Below, in pieces: positions 54,240-62,815 of a stretch of 64,000 bases of DNA; the stretch's first letter is position 1; the number at the start of each line of letters is the position of its first letter. The stretch is from CAYRTD01 sp964528675 (lineage in GTDB: Bacteria; Bacteroidota; Bacteroidia; Bacteroidales; GCA-2748055): the NCBI GenBank assembly GCA_964528675.1, contig CAZGTU010000012.1, positions 17,677-81,676 of the forward strand, given 5' to 3'. The position numbers and the translations under genes were made by a program. The notes beneath the pieces were generated by a model. That model did not search any database and was not told the origin of the DNA. It saw only the letters and a program-made list of their open reading frames with translations.

Positions 54240-55055
54240 ATGTCACTTCATAAAAGTGTAAAAAGAGTTACAACTCATGTTCTTGCCGCCATGAAGCACA
54301 AGGGGGAGAAGATTGCCATGCTGACCGGCTATGATTATTCAATGGCCAGAATTCTGGATGAAGCGGGGATTGATGTGATCCTGGTTGGTGATTCTGCTTC
54401 CAATGTAATGGCAGGTCATGAAACCACTGTTCCCATAACCTTGAATGAAATGATCTATCATGGATCATCTGTTGTCAGAGCCGTTTCCAGGGCATTGGTT
54501 GTGGTCGATATGCCATTTGGAACTTACCAGGGAAATTCGAGGGAAGCTTTGTCTTCTGCCATCAGAATAATGAAAGAAACAGGGGCTCATGCTGTAAAAA
54601 TGGAGGGCGGAAAAGAAATTAGTGAATCGGTAGAACGTATTGTCAATGCAGGTATTCCCGTAATGGGTCATCTCGGTCTTACCCCCCAGTCTATCCATAA
54701 ATTCGGAACCTATGTTGTTCGGGCAAAGGACCAGGAAGAAGCCAATAAACTAAGAGAAGATGCACAATTACTTCAGGATGCCGGAAGTTTCGGAATTGTA
54801 CTTGAAAAAATACCTGCTACGCTTGCCAAAGAAGTGACCGAATCCCTTAAAATCCCGACAATTGGTATCGGTGCCGGGCCCCATGTCGATGGCCAGGTAC
54901 TTGTATTACATGATATGATTGGGCTCACCCAGGAATTTTCACCTAGATTCCTGAGAAGATATCATAATTTTTACCAGGAAATGCTTGGTGCTGTTAAAAC
55001 TTACATTCAGGATGTGCGTAACGTGGACTTTCCTAATGAGAAGGAACAGTATTAG
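54240..55055 (+). CDS. panB: 3-methyl-2-oxobutanoate hydroxymethyltransferase
   Basis: 271 residues, standard length. MLTGYDYSMARILDEAGID, ILVGDSASNVMAGHETT (metal Asp), VVVDMPFGTYQ, AVKMEGGKE, VMGHLGLTPQS and the late PTIGIGAGPHVDGQVLVLHDM are all typical. PanB adds a hydroxymethyl group from methylene-tetrahydrofolate to alpha-ketoisovalerate, the first step of pantothenate synthesis. Single gene; short heptamer repeats start right after the stop. Confidence 0.97.
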   Translation: MSLHKSVKRVTTHVLAAMKHKGEKIAMLTGYDYSMARILDEAGIDVILVGDSASNVMAGHETTVPITLNEMIYHGSSVVRAVSRALVVVDMPFGTYQGNSREALSSAIRIMKETGAHAVKMEGGKEISESVERIVNAGIPVMGHLGLTPQSIHKFGTYVVRAKDQEEANKLREDAQLLQDAGSFGIVLEKIPATLAKEVTESLKIPTIGIGAGPHVDGQVLVLHDMIGLTQEFSPRFLRRYHNFYQEMLGAVKTYIQDVRNVDFPNEKEQY

Positions 55056-55056
55056 G

Positions 55057-55151
55057 GACCATAGACCATGGAGGAAGAAGTAAACGGTGAACGAACCTTC
55101 AACTGACGCTCAGGGACCGAAGAAGAAGAGGTGAACGGCAAGCGGTGAAGA
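55057..55151. repeat. Short heptamer repeats after panB
   Basis: GACCATA-GACCATG (55057-55070), GTAAACG-GTGAACG (55080-55093) and GTGAACG-GCAAGCG-GTGAAGA (55131-55151) all keep a period of 7. The first begins two bases after the panB stop. Confidence 0.6.
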
Positions 55152-55160
55152 TTTATGTAG

Positions 55161-55180
55161 AGACGCGATTCATCGCGTCT
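55161..55180. repeat. 20-bp GC-rich palindrome
   Basis: AGACGCGAT, two bases, ATCGCGTCT: a perfect 9-bp stem preceded by GTAG. From memory, GTAGAGACGCGAT-type palindromes are dispersed in many cyanobacterial and Bacteroidota genomes. Confidence 0.6.
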
Positions 55181-55252
55181 GTAAAATACGCTACGAGCCA
55201 GTTTGCTGAGTAGCGGTTACCGGGCGATAGTCGAAGTATACGATTTTAACCA

Positions 55253-55948
55253 ATGACCAAAATGTTCAATCCTAAAGATGTTCTTTACGAAGATAATCAT
55301 CTCTTTATTGTAAATAAGAGGGTTAGCCAGATAGTCCAGGGGGATAAAACCGGAGATATGTCGATGGACCAGATGATAAAGGTATTTATCAAAGAAAGAG
55401 ATAATAAACCCGGGAATGTTTATCTTGGCTTGCCTCACAGGCTGGACCGTCCTGTAAGCGGGGTGGTGGTGTTTACCAAAACCAGTAAAGCTTTAAGCAG
55501 GATGACAGGGCTTTTTAAGAACAGGGAAGTGGAGAAGGTCTATCATGCTATAGTTAAAGAAAAACCCCGGCCGGAAAGGGCTGAGATCATTCATTATCTA
55601 AAAAAGAATGAAAAACAGAACAAATCATGGGTGGTTGACGAAAATACTCCCGGTGCAAAACGTGCGGTTCTTGATTATGCAGTCATTGGAGAATCTGATA
55701 ATTATTATCTACTCGAAGTTCAAATCCATACAGGAAGACATCACCAGATACGTGCACAGCTTTCAGCTATCGGATGCCCGGTGAAAGGGGACAGGAAATA
55801 CGGCTTCCCGAAGTCGAACCGCAACTCAGGAATAAGTCTTCATTCCCGCTTTATATCATTTATTCATCCCGTGAAAAAAGAAAGGATAAGTGTTACGGCT
55901 CCATATCCGGAGGGTGATATTTGGGGAATAGTTGGCGGTAGGCAGTAG
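55253..55948 (+). CDS. RluA-family pseudouridine synthase
   Basis: 231 residues. Catalytic segment LPHRLDRPVSGVVVFTKT with the essential Asp, earlier VLYEDNHLFIVNKRVSQIVQ, later YHAIVKEKPRP and QIHTGRHHQIRAQLSAIGCPV plus GDRKYG, SLHSRFISFIHP. It lacks an S4 domain, like RluA/RluC-type single-domain members. It isomerises uridine to pseudouridine in rRNA or tRNA; target unknown. Its last five codons lie inside a heptamer array. Confidence 0.9.
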   Translation: MTKMFNPKDVLYEDNHLFIVNKRVSQIVQGDKTGDMSMDQMIKVFIKERDNKPGNVYLGLPHRLDRPVSGVVVFTKTSKALSRMTGLFKNREVEKVYHAIVKEKPRPERAEIIHYLKKNEKQNKSWVVDENTPGAKRAVLDYAVIGESDNYYLLEVQIHTGRHHQIRAQLSAIGCPVKGDRKYGFPKSNRNSGISLHSRFISFIHPVKKERISVTAPYPEGDIWGIVGGRQ

Positions 55949-55975
55949 GCAGTAGGCAGTAGGTAGTAGGCAGTC
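55934..55975. repeat. Heptamer array (GGCAGTA)6
   Basis: Six units of period 7: GGCGGTA, three GGCAGTA, GGTAGTA, GGCAGTC. The array starts before the stop of the pseudouridine synthase gene and supplies its final codons and TAG. Confidence 0.9.
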
Positions 55976-56108
55976 CCTAAGCGGCGGATCTGCATATCCG
56001 GGTATCTAACTTTAATTGGCAGTGTTCAAGGTAAACGGCCCTTCGACTTACTTCGGCTACGCTCAGCAACCCTCGTTCAGGGACCGTGGGGAGGGGAACG
56101 GTAAACAG

Positions 56109-56151
56109 CCTGCCCGCCAACGCGCTGGCCCCAGCTTCTGCAGGCGGGAAC
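56109..56151. repeat. 43-bp inverted repeat, left of cdd
   Basis: This 43-bp sequence is the exact reverse complement of 56800-56842. Internally it has CCCGCC...GGCGGG arms around GCTGG-cc-CCAGC, so each copy is itself a REP-like hairpin. The gap 55949-56204 also holds heptamers and CCTTCG...CGCTCAG-type repeat debris but no gene. Confidence 0.9.
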
Positions 56152-56204
56152 TTATATGTCTGTTTTTGTGTAACTTATAAAATTTGTTATATGATAGTTG
56201 GTAG

Positions 56205-56678
56205 TCAAAATTTTTCAAAAGGCAGGGGTAATAAATCAGCAGCATTATCCATCACATAGGTTTTTTCATCTGCATACATAATTAAGCGAATGGATGATTT
56301 GTAACGGTTCTGGGTTTCGAGTATTACCTGCCGGCATGCACCACATGGGGGAACGGGCAGACTGACAAATTTATCTCCGGTGAAGGCGGTTATTACCATA
56401 GTCCTGACAGGGACATCCGGAAATTGTGAAGCTGCAGCGAACAAAACCGTTCGTTCGGCGCAGAGCCCTGAGGGATATGCTGCATTTTCCTGATTACTGC
56501 CTGTAAATATCTCACCATTCTCAAGGAGTAGGGATGCGCCGACATGGAATCCAGAGTAAGGAGCATATGCTTTCTTTGCCGCAGCTTTGGCTTTATTAAT
56601 AAGTCTCTGTTCTATTTCATCAAATTTTTCCAGGCTACTGACTTCAGTAAACCGGATATTCAGCTCTTTCTTTTTCAT
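56205..56678 (-). CDS. cdd: Cytidine deaminase
   Basis: 157 residues. Zinc and catalytic motif CAERTVLFAA (Cys, Glu) and PCGACRQVI (two Cys), earlier AKKAYAPYSGFHVGASLLLENG. It deaminates cytidine and deoxycytidine in pyrimidine salvage; homotetramer type by length. It is the only gene between the two 43-bp inverted repeats. Confidence 0.95.
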   Translation of the reverse strand: MKKKELNIRFTEVSSLEKFDEIEQRLINKAKAAAKKAYAPYSGFHVGASLLLENGEIFTGSNQENAAYPSGLCAERTVLFAAASQFPDVPVRTMVITAFTGDKFVSLPVPPCGACRQVILETQNRYKSSIRLIMYADEKTYVMDNAADLLPLPFEKF

Positions 56679-56725
56679 AATGCTATATTAGGGATTCTTG
56701 GGGTAATTTGCAAGGGAGGGGAGAT

Positions 56726-56774
56726 TGGAGTGTGGAGTTTGGAGTTTGGAGTGTGGAGTGTGGCGGTTGGAGGA
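56726..56774. repeat. Heptamer array (TGGAGTK)7
   Basis: Seven units of period 7: TGGAGTG, TGGAGTT twice, TGGAGTG twice, TGGCGGT, TGGAGGA. It lies upstream of cdd. Confidence 0.9.
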
Positions 56775-56799
56775 GGTTGAAGGGTTGATGGGTTTAATC

Positions 56800-56842
56800 G
56801 TTCCCGCCTGCAGAAGCTGGGGCCAGCGCGTTGGCGGGCAGG
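56800..56842. repeat. 43-bp inverted repeat, right of cdd
   Basis: Exact reverse complement of 56109-56151. It starts at GTTCCCGCCTGCAG and ends in GTTGGCGGGCAGG. Confidence 0.9.
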
Positions 56843-56877
56843 TATGGTCTATGGTCCATTCCCCATCCTCCATCCTG
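56843..56877. repeat. Heptamer array next to the 43-bp repeat
   Basis: Five units of period 7, TATGGTC twice, CATTCCC, CATCCTC, CATCCTG, directly following the inverted repeat. The remaining bases to the gene at 56974 are plain AT-rich DNA. Confidence 0.75.
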
Positions 56878-56973
56878 TTGATAATTTCATTCTTAACTTC
56901 ACCCTCAATATAGTATTTTTGATCCTAATACTATTAGCACAAAGTGAACGTTTGAATATTAAAGCGATTGAGC

Positions 56974-57960
56974 ATGCGAAGAAGTTCGGTTATTTTCCTG
57001 GTCCTTTTTTTTCCCTCTTTAGTTTTTGCGCAGCGTATGACCCGGGAGGAATATATAAATGAATATAAAGATCTAGCCATGCAGGAAATGCTGCGAACCG
57101 GTATTCCGGCAAGTATTAAGCTTGCACAGGGGCTTCTTGAATCGAATAATGGAAATTCGACTCTCGCCAGAAAAGGGAACAATCATTTTGGAATTAAATG
57201 TCATAATGGCTGGAAAGGTCGTCGAATCCGCCACGATGATGATGAAAAAAACGAGTGTTTCCGCAGGTATAAATCTGTTTATGAGTCCTACGTTGATCAT
57301 TCCGATTTTCTCAAATACCGAAAACGATATACCTCTCTTTTTGATCTCGAAATAACAGATTACAAAGGCTGGGCCAGAGGATTGAAAAAAGCCGGTTATG
57401 CAACTCACAGGAAATATGCTGTTCTTTTGATCCGGATTATAGAAGATAATGAACTTCATAAATATGATCTCCTGGCACTTGGTGAGTACGATTCTGAAGA
57501 AGATGTAGCTCTTGGTCAGGAGGAGGGAGGTACGCGTCCTGTACTTATGAATAACCGGATTGATTATATAATAGTAAGATCCGGAGATACATTTGAAAGT
57601 CTTAATGATGAATTAAGGTTGCTTGACTTTGAATTGTTTAAGTATAATAACCTGACCCCTGACTCTACATTGGAGGCAGGAGAGATCCTTTATCTTCAAC
57701 CTAAGCGTAACAGAGCGGAAAAGGGTAAGGAGTATCACATATTGAAAGCTGATGAAACGCTTTATGAGATCTCACAGGTGTATGGAGTGAAACTTGAGAA
57801 ACTTTATGAGAAAAATAATCTTGAACCCGGTCAAAAAATTGAACCCGGAACAAAGATAAACCTCAGGAAACGAAAAGAAGGGGGATTATTTAGTTTTGGT
57901 GACCAGCAAGAAAGTATTCCGGAGGAAAATGAGGAATTCCGCTTCGAGTTTGATAACTGA
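56974..57960 (+). CDS. Glucosaminidase with two LysM domains
   Basis: About 328 residues from the ATG at 56974; a TTG six bases earlier is also open. Signal peptide (SSVIFLVLFFPSLVFAQ), then a family-73 glucosaminidase domain (GIPASIKLAQGLLESNNGNS with catalytic Glu, GNNHFGIKCHNGWKG, SYVDHSDFL, GWARGLKKAGYAT) and two LysM domains (about 198-243 and 253-300, the second KEYHILKADETLYEISQVYG). A peptidoglycan hydrolase for cell separation or wall turnover. The stop abuts the convergent fmt stop with no gap. Confidence 0.93.
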   Translation: MRRSSVIFLVLFFPSLVFAQRMTREEYINEYKDLAMQEMLRTGIPASIKLAQGLLESNNGNSTLARKGNNHFGIKCHNGWKGRRIRHDDDEKNECFRRYKSVYESYVDHSDFLKYRKRYTSLFDLEITDYKGWARGLKKAGYATHRKYAVLLIRIIEDNELHKYDLLALGEYDSEEDVALGQEEGGTRPVLMNNRIDYIIVRSGDTFESLNDELRLLDFELFKYNNLTPDSTLEAGEILYLQPKRNRAEKGKEYHILKADETLYEISQVYGVKLEKLYEKNNLEPGQKIEPGTKINLRKRKEGGLFSFGDQQESIPEENEEFRFEFDN

Positions 57961-58932
57961 TCAAGATTCCATTCTCCATTTTCCCGGTTCTTGAAATCCA
58001 TTCAGAAAATCCCTGATCTTCATGCTCTTTTTTCCAGCGGGTTTTAATTCCAGAATTTTAATATAACCATCCGGAACAGCCACTTTAAAATAAGTTTTTC
58101 CATCAGAAATGATCTTTCCGGAGTTGTGATCATGTTCTGCCGGTTCAAATTGGGTTTGTAAGATTTTCACCTGCAAATCAGGTTCTCCTGCTTTTTTCAT
58201 ATTAGAAAATGCAGAAGGGTAGGGGCTTAGTCCGCGGATCAGATTATGGACTTTTTTTCCATTTTCCGACCAGTTGATCCGGCAATCTTCCTTAAAAATT
58301 TTTGGTGCGGATTTCAGTTCCGGGTTATCTTTTTCCAGCATTGGCTGGGGTTTTGTCTGCACTGTTCCCTCAGCAATGGCTTTCACTGTTTTCTCAACCA
58401 GTTCAGAACCGGTATCCATCATCCGGTCATGCAGTTCTCCAGCAGTTTCGTTTTCGCCAATATCCATTTCTTCCTGGAAAATCACCTCGCCGGTATCGAT
58501 CTTTTCGTCAATAAAAAAGGTTGTAAGACCTGTTTTCTTTTCCCCGTTCATTATGGCCCGGTTTATAGGAGCTGCTCCCCTGTATTGAGGCAGGAGAGAT
58601 GCATGAAGATTAAACGTACCCTCCGAAGGGATAGACCACAGTTCTTCCGGCATCATTCGAAATGCCACAACCACCTGTATGTCAGGTTTTAAATCTTTTA
58701 TGCTCTTTAGGAAGTCCTCATTTTTAAGCTTTGGAGGTTGGAATACCGGAATATTATTTCGTTCTGCATATTTTTTCACCGGTGGTGGGGTCATTTTTTT
58801 CCCTCGACCTGCAGGTTTATCAGGCGCTGTAACAACTGCAACAACATTATAGCCTTTTTTTACCAGTTGATCCAGGGGAGCCACTGCGAATTCGGGGGTG
58901 CCGAGGAATATTATGCGGGGATTCTTAGGCAT
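57961..58932 (-). CDS. fmt: Methionyl-tRNA formyltransferase
   Basis: 323 residues. IIFLGTPEFAVAPLDQLVKK, VVTAPDKPAGRGKKMTPPPV, FNLHASLLPQYRGAAPINRA (Asn-His of the active site) and FIDEKIDTGEVI are typical. It formylates initiator Met-tRNA with 10-formyl-tetrahydrofolate. Single gene, preceded by a heptamer/octamer array upstream of its start. Confidence 0.97.
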   Translation of the reverse strand: MPKNPRIIFLGTPEFAVAPLDQLVKKGYNVVAVVTAPDKPAGRGKKMTPPPVKKYAERNNIPVFQPPKLKNEDFLKSIKDLKPDIQVVVAFRMMPEELWSIPSEGTFNLHASLLPQYRGAAPINRAIMNGEKKTGLTTFFIDEKIDTGEVIFQEEMDIGENETAGELHDRMMDTGSELVEKTVKAIAEGTVQTKPQPMLEKDNPELKSAPKIFKEDCRINWSENGKKVHNLIRGLSPYPSAFSNMKKAGEPDLQVKILQTQFEPAEHDHNSGKIISDGKTYFKVAVPDGYIKILELKPAGKKSMKIRDFLNGFQEPGKWRMES

Positions 58933-58985
58933 GGTTGGAGGGTTTAGGGGTTTAAGAGTTTAAGGTTTAAGGGTTTAGGGGAGGG

Positions 58986-59128
58986 GTTTAATCGTTTAAT
59001 TGTTTAATCGTTTAATCGTTTAAGGGTTACACCGTTTACTGTTCACCGTTTACTGTTCACCGATCACCGATCACCGATCACCGATTACCGATTACCGATT
59101 ACCGATTACCGATTACCGTTCACCGCTC
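58986..59128. repeat. Compound array: octamers then heptamers
   Basis: Five GTTTAATC-type octamers (58986-59025), two ACCGTTTACTGTTC 14-mers (59031-59058), three ACCGATC, five ACCGATT (59080-59114), ACCGTTC and ACCGCTC. The last units overlap the ribBA stop codon at 59120-59122. No spacers, so it is not a CRISPR array. Confidence 0.95.
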
Positions 59129-60361
59129 CTCACTCTTCCCTTTATAAGTCGCAATATTCAAAAAATGCCCCATCTTATCCCTTTTGGTTTCCATGTAAAA
59201 CTTGTTGTGGACGTTTACAGGAACTTCGAGGGGAACGTTTTCTATTATCTTAATTCCATAACCTTCCAGTCCTTTTCTTTTTATGGGGTTATTGGTAATC
59301 AGGTTAATTTTTCCCAGCCCAAGGGCATGCATCATGCTGGCTCCTACTCCGTAATCCCGTTCATCCTCATTGAAACCTAGCTGAAGGTTTGCTTCCACGG
59401 TATCCAGTCCTTCTTCCTGCAACTTATAGGCTTTGATCTTATTATAAAGTCCGATTCCCCGACCTTCCTGATTCAGATAGATTATCACTCCCTTTCCTGC
59501 TTTTTCGATCATTCGCATGGCTTCATGAAGTTGTTCTCCGCAATCGCAACGATGGGAACCGAAAATATCACCGGTTACGCAACTGGAATGTACCCGGACA
59601 AGAACAGGTTCGTCTTTCTGCCATTCGCCTTTTATGAGGGCTATATGTTCGAGTCCATTTGACTTTTGAATAAAAGGAATGAGATGAAAATGTCCGTATT
59701 CAGTGGGAAGATCAACCTCAACGCCTTTGATAATTATACTTTCATATTTCAGCCGGTAAGCAATGAGATCCTGTATGGTTATAATTTTGAGATCAAATTT
59801 TTCAGCAATTTTCACCAGTTCGGGAAGCCGGGCCATAGAACCGTCTTCATTCATAATCTCAACAAGGGTCCCCGATGGTTTAAAACCTGCCAGCCTGGCG
59901 AGATCAACAGCGGCTTCCGTGTGCCCTGATCTGCGTAAAACACCATTCCTTTTCGCCTTAAGCGGGAAAATATGACCAGGCCGTCCCAGATCCTCAGGAT
60001 TTGTATTGTTGTCTATTAGTGCTTTAATAGTCTTTGCTCTGTCTGATGCAGATATTCCTGTAGTGCAACCATGACCGATCAGATCGACTGATACTGTGAA
60101 TGCTGTAGCATTAGAACTGGTATTGTTACGAACCATCATTTCGAGCTGCAGCTCCCGGCATCTTTCTTCTGTTAGTGAAACGCATATAAGTCCCCGACCA
60201 TGGGTAGCCATGAAGTTCACCATATTTTTGGTTATGGCCTCTGATGCACAGATGAAATCTCCTTCATTTTCTCTGTCTTCATCATCAACGACAATAACGG
60301 CTTTACCGTTTTTTATGTCCTCGATTGCTTCTTCTATTGTATTTAATTTAAATTCCACCAC
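59120..60361 (-). CDS. ribBA: Bifunctional riboflavin enzyme RibBA
   Basis: 413 residues. The first half is 3,4-dihydroxy-2-butanone 4-phosphate synthase (VVDDEDRENEGDFICASE, ATHGRGLICVSL, RRSGHTEAAVDLARLAG), the second GTP cyclohydrolase II (VRVHSSCVTGDIFGSHRCDC zinc cysteines, YLNQEGRGIGLYNKIKAYKL, NPIKRKGLEGYGI). It makes both precursors of riboflavin. It starts three bases after the glycosyltransferase stop, so it is cotranscribed with two glycosyltransferases. No FMN riboswitch is visible upstream. Confidence 0.96.
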   Translation of the reverse strand: MVEFKLNTIEEAIEDIKNGKAVIVVDDEDRENEGDFICASEAITKNMVNFMATHGRGLICVSLTEERCRELQLEMMVRNNTSSNATAFTVSVDLIGHGCTTGISASDRAKTIKALIDNNTNPEDLGRPGHIFPLKAKRNGVLRRSGHTEAAVDLARLAGFKPSGTLVEIMNEDGSMARLPELVKIAEKFDLKIITIQDLIAYRLKYESIIIKGVEVDLPTEYGHFHLIPFIQKSNGLEHIALIKGEWQKDEPVLVRVHSSCVTGDIFGSHRCDCGEQLHEAMRMIEKAGKGVIIYLNQEGRGIGLYNKIKAYKLQEEGLDTVEANLQLGFNEDERDYGVGASMMHALGLGKINLITNNPIKRKGLEGYGIKIIENVPLEVPVNVHNKFYMETKRDKMGHFLNIATYKGKSEER

Positions 60362-60364
60362 TTT

Positions 60365-61528
60365 TTATCTCCTCGTTGGTTGCCATATATATGTTTTAAT
60401 ACCCAGTAATTGTTTAATGAGTCCAATTAGTAGAGCCAGGTTCATTGTAAGAAAATGCGTTACAAAACGCAAAAATACAACATGAATATTGAATTTCCTG
60501 AGAAAAAGATCAATAACAGGTAAGGTCAATAAAAGCAGAATGGTGAAAAATGATAGATCGTAGAGTAATCCTTCATTTAAGAGAAAGAAATTAGAGATGA
60601 TAATCATCAGTATTATAATAGGTCCTACCCATCTTACTACTTTATGAGAAAAAAAAGCGAAAGCCAGAGAAGACCAGGGAGGAATAAGACATGAAAAAAA
60701 CGCTTTTAAATTCTGAAAATTACCTGCGGAAATTCTCACTTTTCTTCTAAATTCAGTTGAAATTAAGTTAGGAACATCCTCAATCGTCAATGCATTCATT
60801 TCCATTATAGCCTTACCTTTTCTTTTTAAGACACTCATAGTGATGTAAAAATCATCTACGGAAAATCCATTCGGGATGGGGGTAAATTCTTTTTTCCTTA
60901 TTGCATAAATCGCTCCATAAACTCCAATTGTCTGTCCCCATATTACACCTTCATTATATTTTATCTGAATTTCCCTGCTCATAAAGGCCTTTTCCTGGAC
61001 CGATATTCCATCTTTTTGTATTTTTTGATTGATTATATTCCCACCGACAATATCAATTTTTTGATTTTTAAAATGTTTTACTAATTCGAAAATGGTATCT
61101 GGAGTAAAATATACTTTGGCATCTGTTAATATAAGAATATCCGAGTTTGACTTTTTATAGAGTTGATTAATAACAGAAGGTTTTCCTTTCCTTTTGTCAA
61201 ATGGAAAAAATCTAATACTATCTTCTTTTTCTTTAAATGATCTGCAAATATCATTTGTCCTATCTGTAGATCGATCTGAACCAATTAGCAGTTCAATTTT
61301 TTTAGTGGGATATGAAGTTTCGTAAATACTTTTGATTTTTTCTTCAATAACTTTTTCTTCATTATGAACTGACATGATGATAGAAACCAAAGGTAGATCA
61401 TCTTCTCGTGTATAGGTAATTATATTTTCTTTTTTGCCTCTTGCTAAAATATTTATAATAAAAGGGTAGAGCAAATATGAATGTGCCAAAAGAAAAATAG
61501 AAGTCCAGAAAATAATATTGAGAATCAT
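60365..61528 (-). CDS. Membrane family-2 glycosyltransferase
   Basis: 387 residues: N-terminal membrane helix (ILNIIFWTSIFLLAHSYLLY), GT2 catalytic domain (VSIIMSVHNEEKVIEEKI, LLIGSDRSTDRTN, ILILTDAKVYF with the D-x-K in place of D-x-D, FSVDDFYITMSVLKRKGKA), and three or four C-terminal helices. It resembles polysaccharide synthases that extrude sugar polymers. Start overlaps the upstream glycosyltransferase stop by 4 bp. Acceptor and sugar unknown. Confidence 0.85.
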   Translation of the reverse strand: MILNIIFWTSIFLLAHSYLLYPFIINILARGKKENIITYTREDDLPLVSIIMSVHNEEKVIEEKIKSIYETSYPTKKIELLIGSDRSTDRTNDICRSFKEKEDSIRFFPFDKRKGKPSVINQLYKKSNSDILILTDAKVYFTPDTIFELVKHFKNQKIDIVGGNIINQKIQKDGISVQEKAFMSREIQIKYNEGVIWGQTIGVYGAIYAIRKKEFTPIPNGFSVDDFYITMSVLKRKGKAIMEMNALTIEDVPNLISTEFRRKVRISAGNFQNLKAFFSCLIPPWSSLAFAFFSHKVVRWVGPIIILMIIISNFFLLNEGLLYDLSFFTILLLLTLPVIDLFLRKFNIHVVFLRFVTHFLTMNLALLIGLIKQLLGIKTYIWQPTRR

Positions 61529-62733
61529 ATCAGATTCGATCGGTAAAATTCACTTAATCTCTTACAGCTTGCTAAGTTATTAAAATTTTCCATAACAAAG
61601 TTCCTGGAGTTTTTAGCTATGCTATCATATTTTTCTTTATTTCCGGTAATTTCGGAAATAATATCCATCATTTCTCCGGGATTATCGGCAATGAAGATAT
61701 TTTTTCTGTCTGAAACCGGGATGCCTTCAGCGGCAATGGAGGTGGCCACAATGACCCTTTGCATCATCATACCTTCAAGAATCTTTATTCGTATGCCGCT
61801 TCCTGTGAAAAGCGGACTTATAAAAATAGCATAGCGGTTCATAAATTCATAGGCATTTTCCACTTCACCATGAAAAATGATCCCTGATCCGGTCAATCCT
61901 GTTAATTTTTGCCTGAGCCATTCGGGAGCATTTCTTCCTGCAATATGTAACTTAATATTGGGTTTTTGTACGCGCAGTTGTATGAATACATTTTCGAGAA
62001 ACCATATTATTCCTTCCTGATTGGGCATCCAGTCCAGTGCCCCGATATAAAAAAGTGTGGGAAATTCAGGCTCCTTTGGAGTGGGATAACGATATGCATT
62101 AAGTCCTGTCGGTATGGTTATGCTATTTACTTCATAAAGTTGCCTGAGCTGGTTCCTGTCTCTTTCCGAAATGGCGATCATCAGGTCCACCTCTGATAAT
62201 ATTCTTTTTTCAAGCATTTTTATCCTGGAAGAAAGCAAACCAAAGTAAAATTTACCGAAGGGATTGGAATTATTGATTGCTTTCCTTTGCCAGATCTCAT
62301 TTTCCACATTGTGGGCTCTCAGACTTATGGTTGTAGCAGAATGTTTTTTTATAGCCGGAATATAATACCCAAGGTACGGACCCTCAATCTGAACAATTTG
62401 TGGTTTAATTTTAAGCAATAATTCAACAAGTTTTCTTTCAAACTTCCGTGAGTAAAAGCGAATGGCGTTATAGGGTTCTTTTGAAAAGAAAAGATTAAGA
62501 AAAGCCCTGGTGGGTCTGACACGTGTATCCAGGTTTACAGAATGAAAGCTTATTTTTTTGCTCAATGCCCTATGAATCAGGTTAACATCAAAAGGGTGCT
62601 TACTGGTGTTCAGGCATAACATATGCACCTCATTTCCCGAATCAGCAAGTCCTTCTGCCAGGCTTAAGGTAGCAATGGCTCCGCCATCTTTGGGAGGAAA
62701 AGGAACTTTAGGTGAGAGAATGAGTATCTTCAT
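61525..62733 (-). CDS. GT4-type glycosyltransferase
   Basis: 402 residues, GT-B fold: N-terminal LSPKVPFPPKDGGAIATLSLAEGL, middle SLRAHNVENEIW and MIAISERDRNQLRQLY, C-terminal sugar-nucleotide half with TLFYIGALDWMPNQEGIIWFL, IKLHIAGRNAPEWL and SPLFTGSGIRIKILEGMMMQRVIVATSIAAEG. It probably adds a sugar to a lipid-linked or surface glycan, with the GT2 enzyme downstream. First gene of the three-gene operon ending in ribBA. Confidence 0.87.
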   Translation of the reverse strand: MKILILSPKVPFPPKDGGAIATLSLAEGLADSGNEVHMLCLNTSKHPFDVNLIHRALSKKISFHSVNLDTRVRPTRAFLNLFFSKEPYNAIRFYSRKFERKLVELLLKIKPQIVQIEGPYLGYYIPAIKKHSATTISLRAHNVENEIWQRKAINNSNPFGKFYFGLLSSRIKMLEKRILSEVDLMIAISERDRNQLRQLYEVNSITIPTGLNAYRYPTPKEPEFPTLFYIGALDWMPNQEGIIWFLENVFIQLRVQKPNIKLHIAGRNAPEWLRQKLTGLTGSGIIFHGEVENAYEFMNRYAIFISPLFTGSGIRIKILEGMMMQRVIVATSIAAEGIPVSDRKNIFIADNPGEMMDIISEITGNKEKYDSIAKNSRNFVMENFNNLASCKRLSEFYRSNLI

Positions 62734-62750
62734 GATTATTTGGCTAAGTT

Positions 62751-62815
62751 CTATAATCCATTGTCTATGATCTATGCTCCACCATCCATGGTCTATGGTC
62801 CATGGTCTCTATGGT
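62751..62815. repeat. Heptamer array (YYATRRT), at the LptF/G gene stop
   Basis: CTATAAT, CCATTGT, CTATGAT, CTATGCT, CCACCAT, CCATGGT, CTATGGT, CCATGGT (62751-62806), a two-base slip, then CTATGGT (62809-62815). The last unit contains the stop codon of the minus-strand permease gene at 62809. Confidence 0.88.

Noticed and set aside
56063..56245. 60-residue minus-strand frame after cdd
   Set aside because: It consists of the 43-bp repeat and repeat debris; no protein character.
59031..59128. Possible CRISPR array
   Set aside because: Units are 7 bp with no unique spacers and no cas genes lie nearby; it is a simple tandem array.
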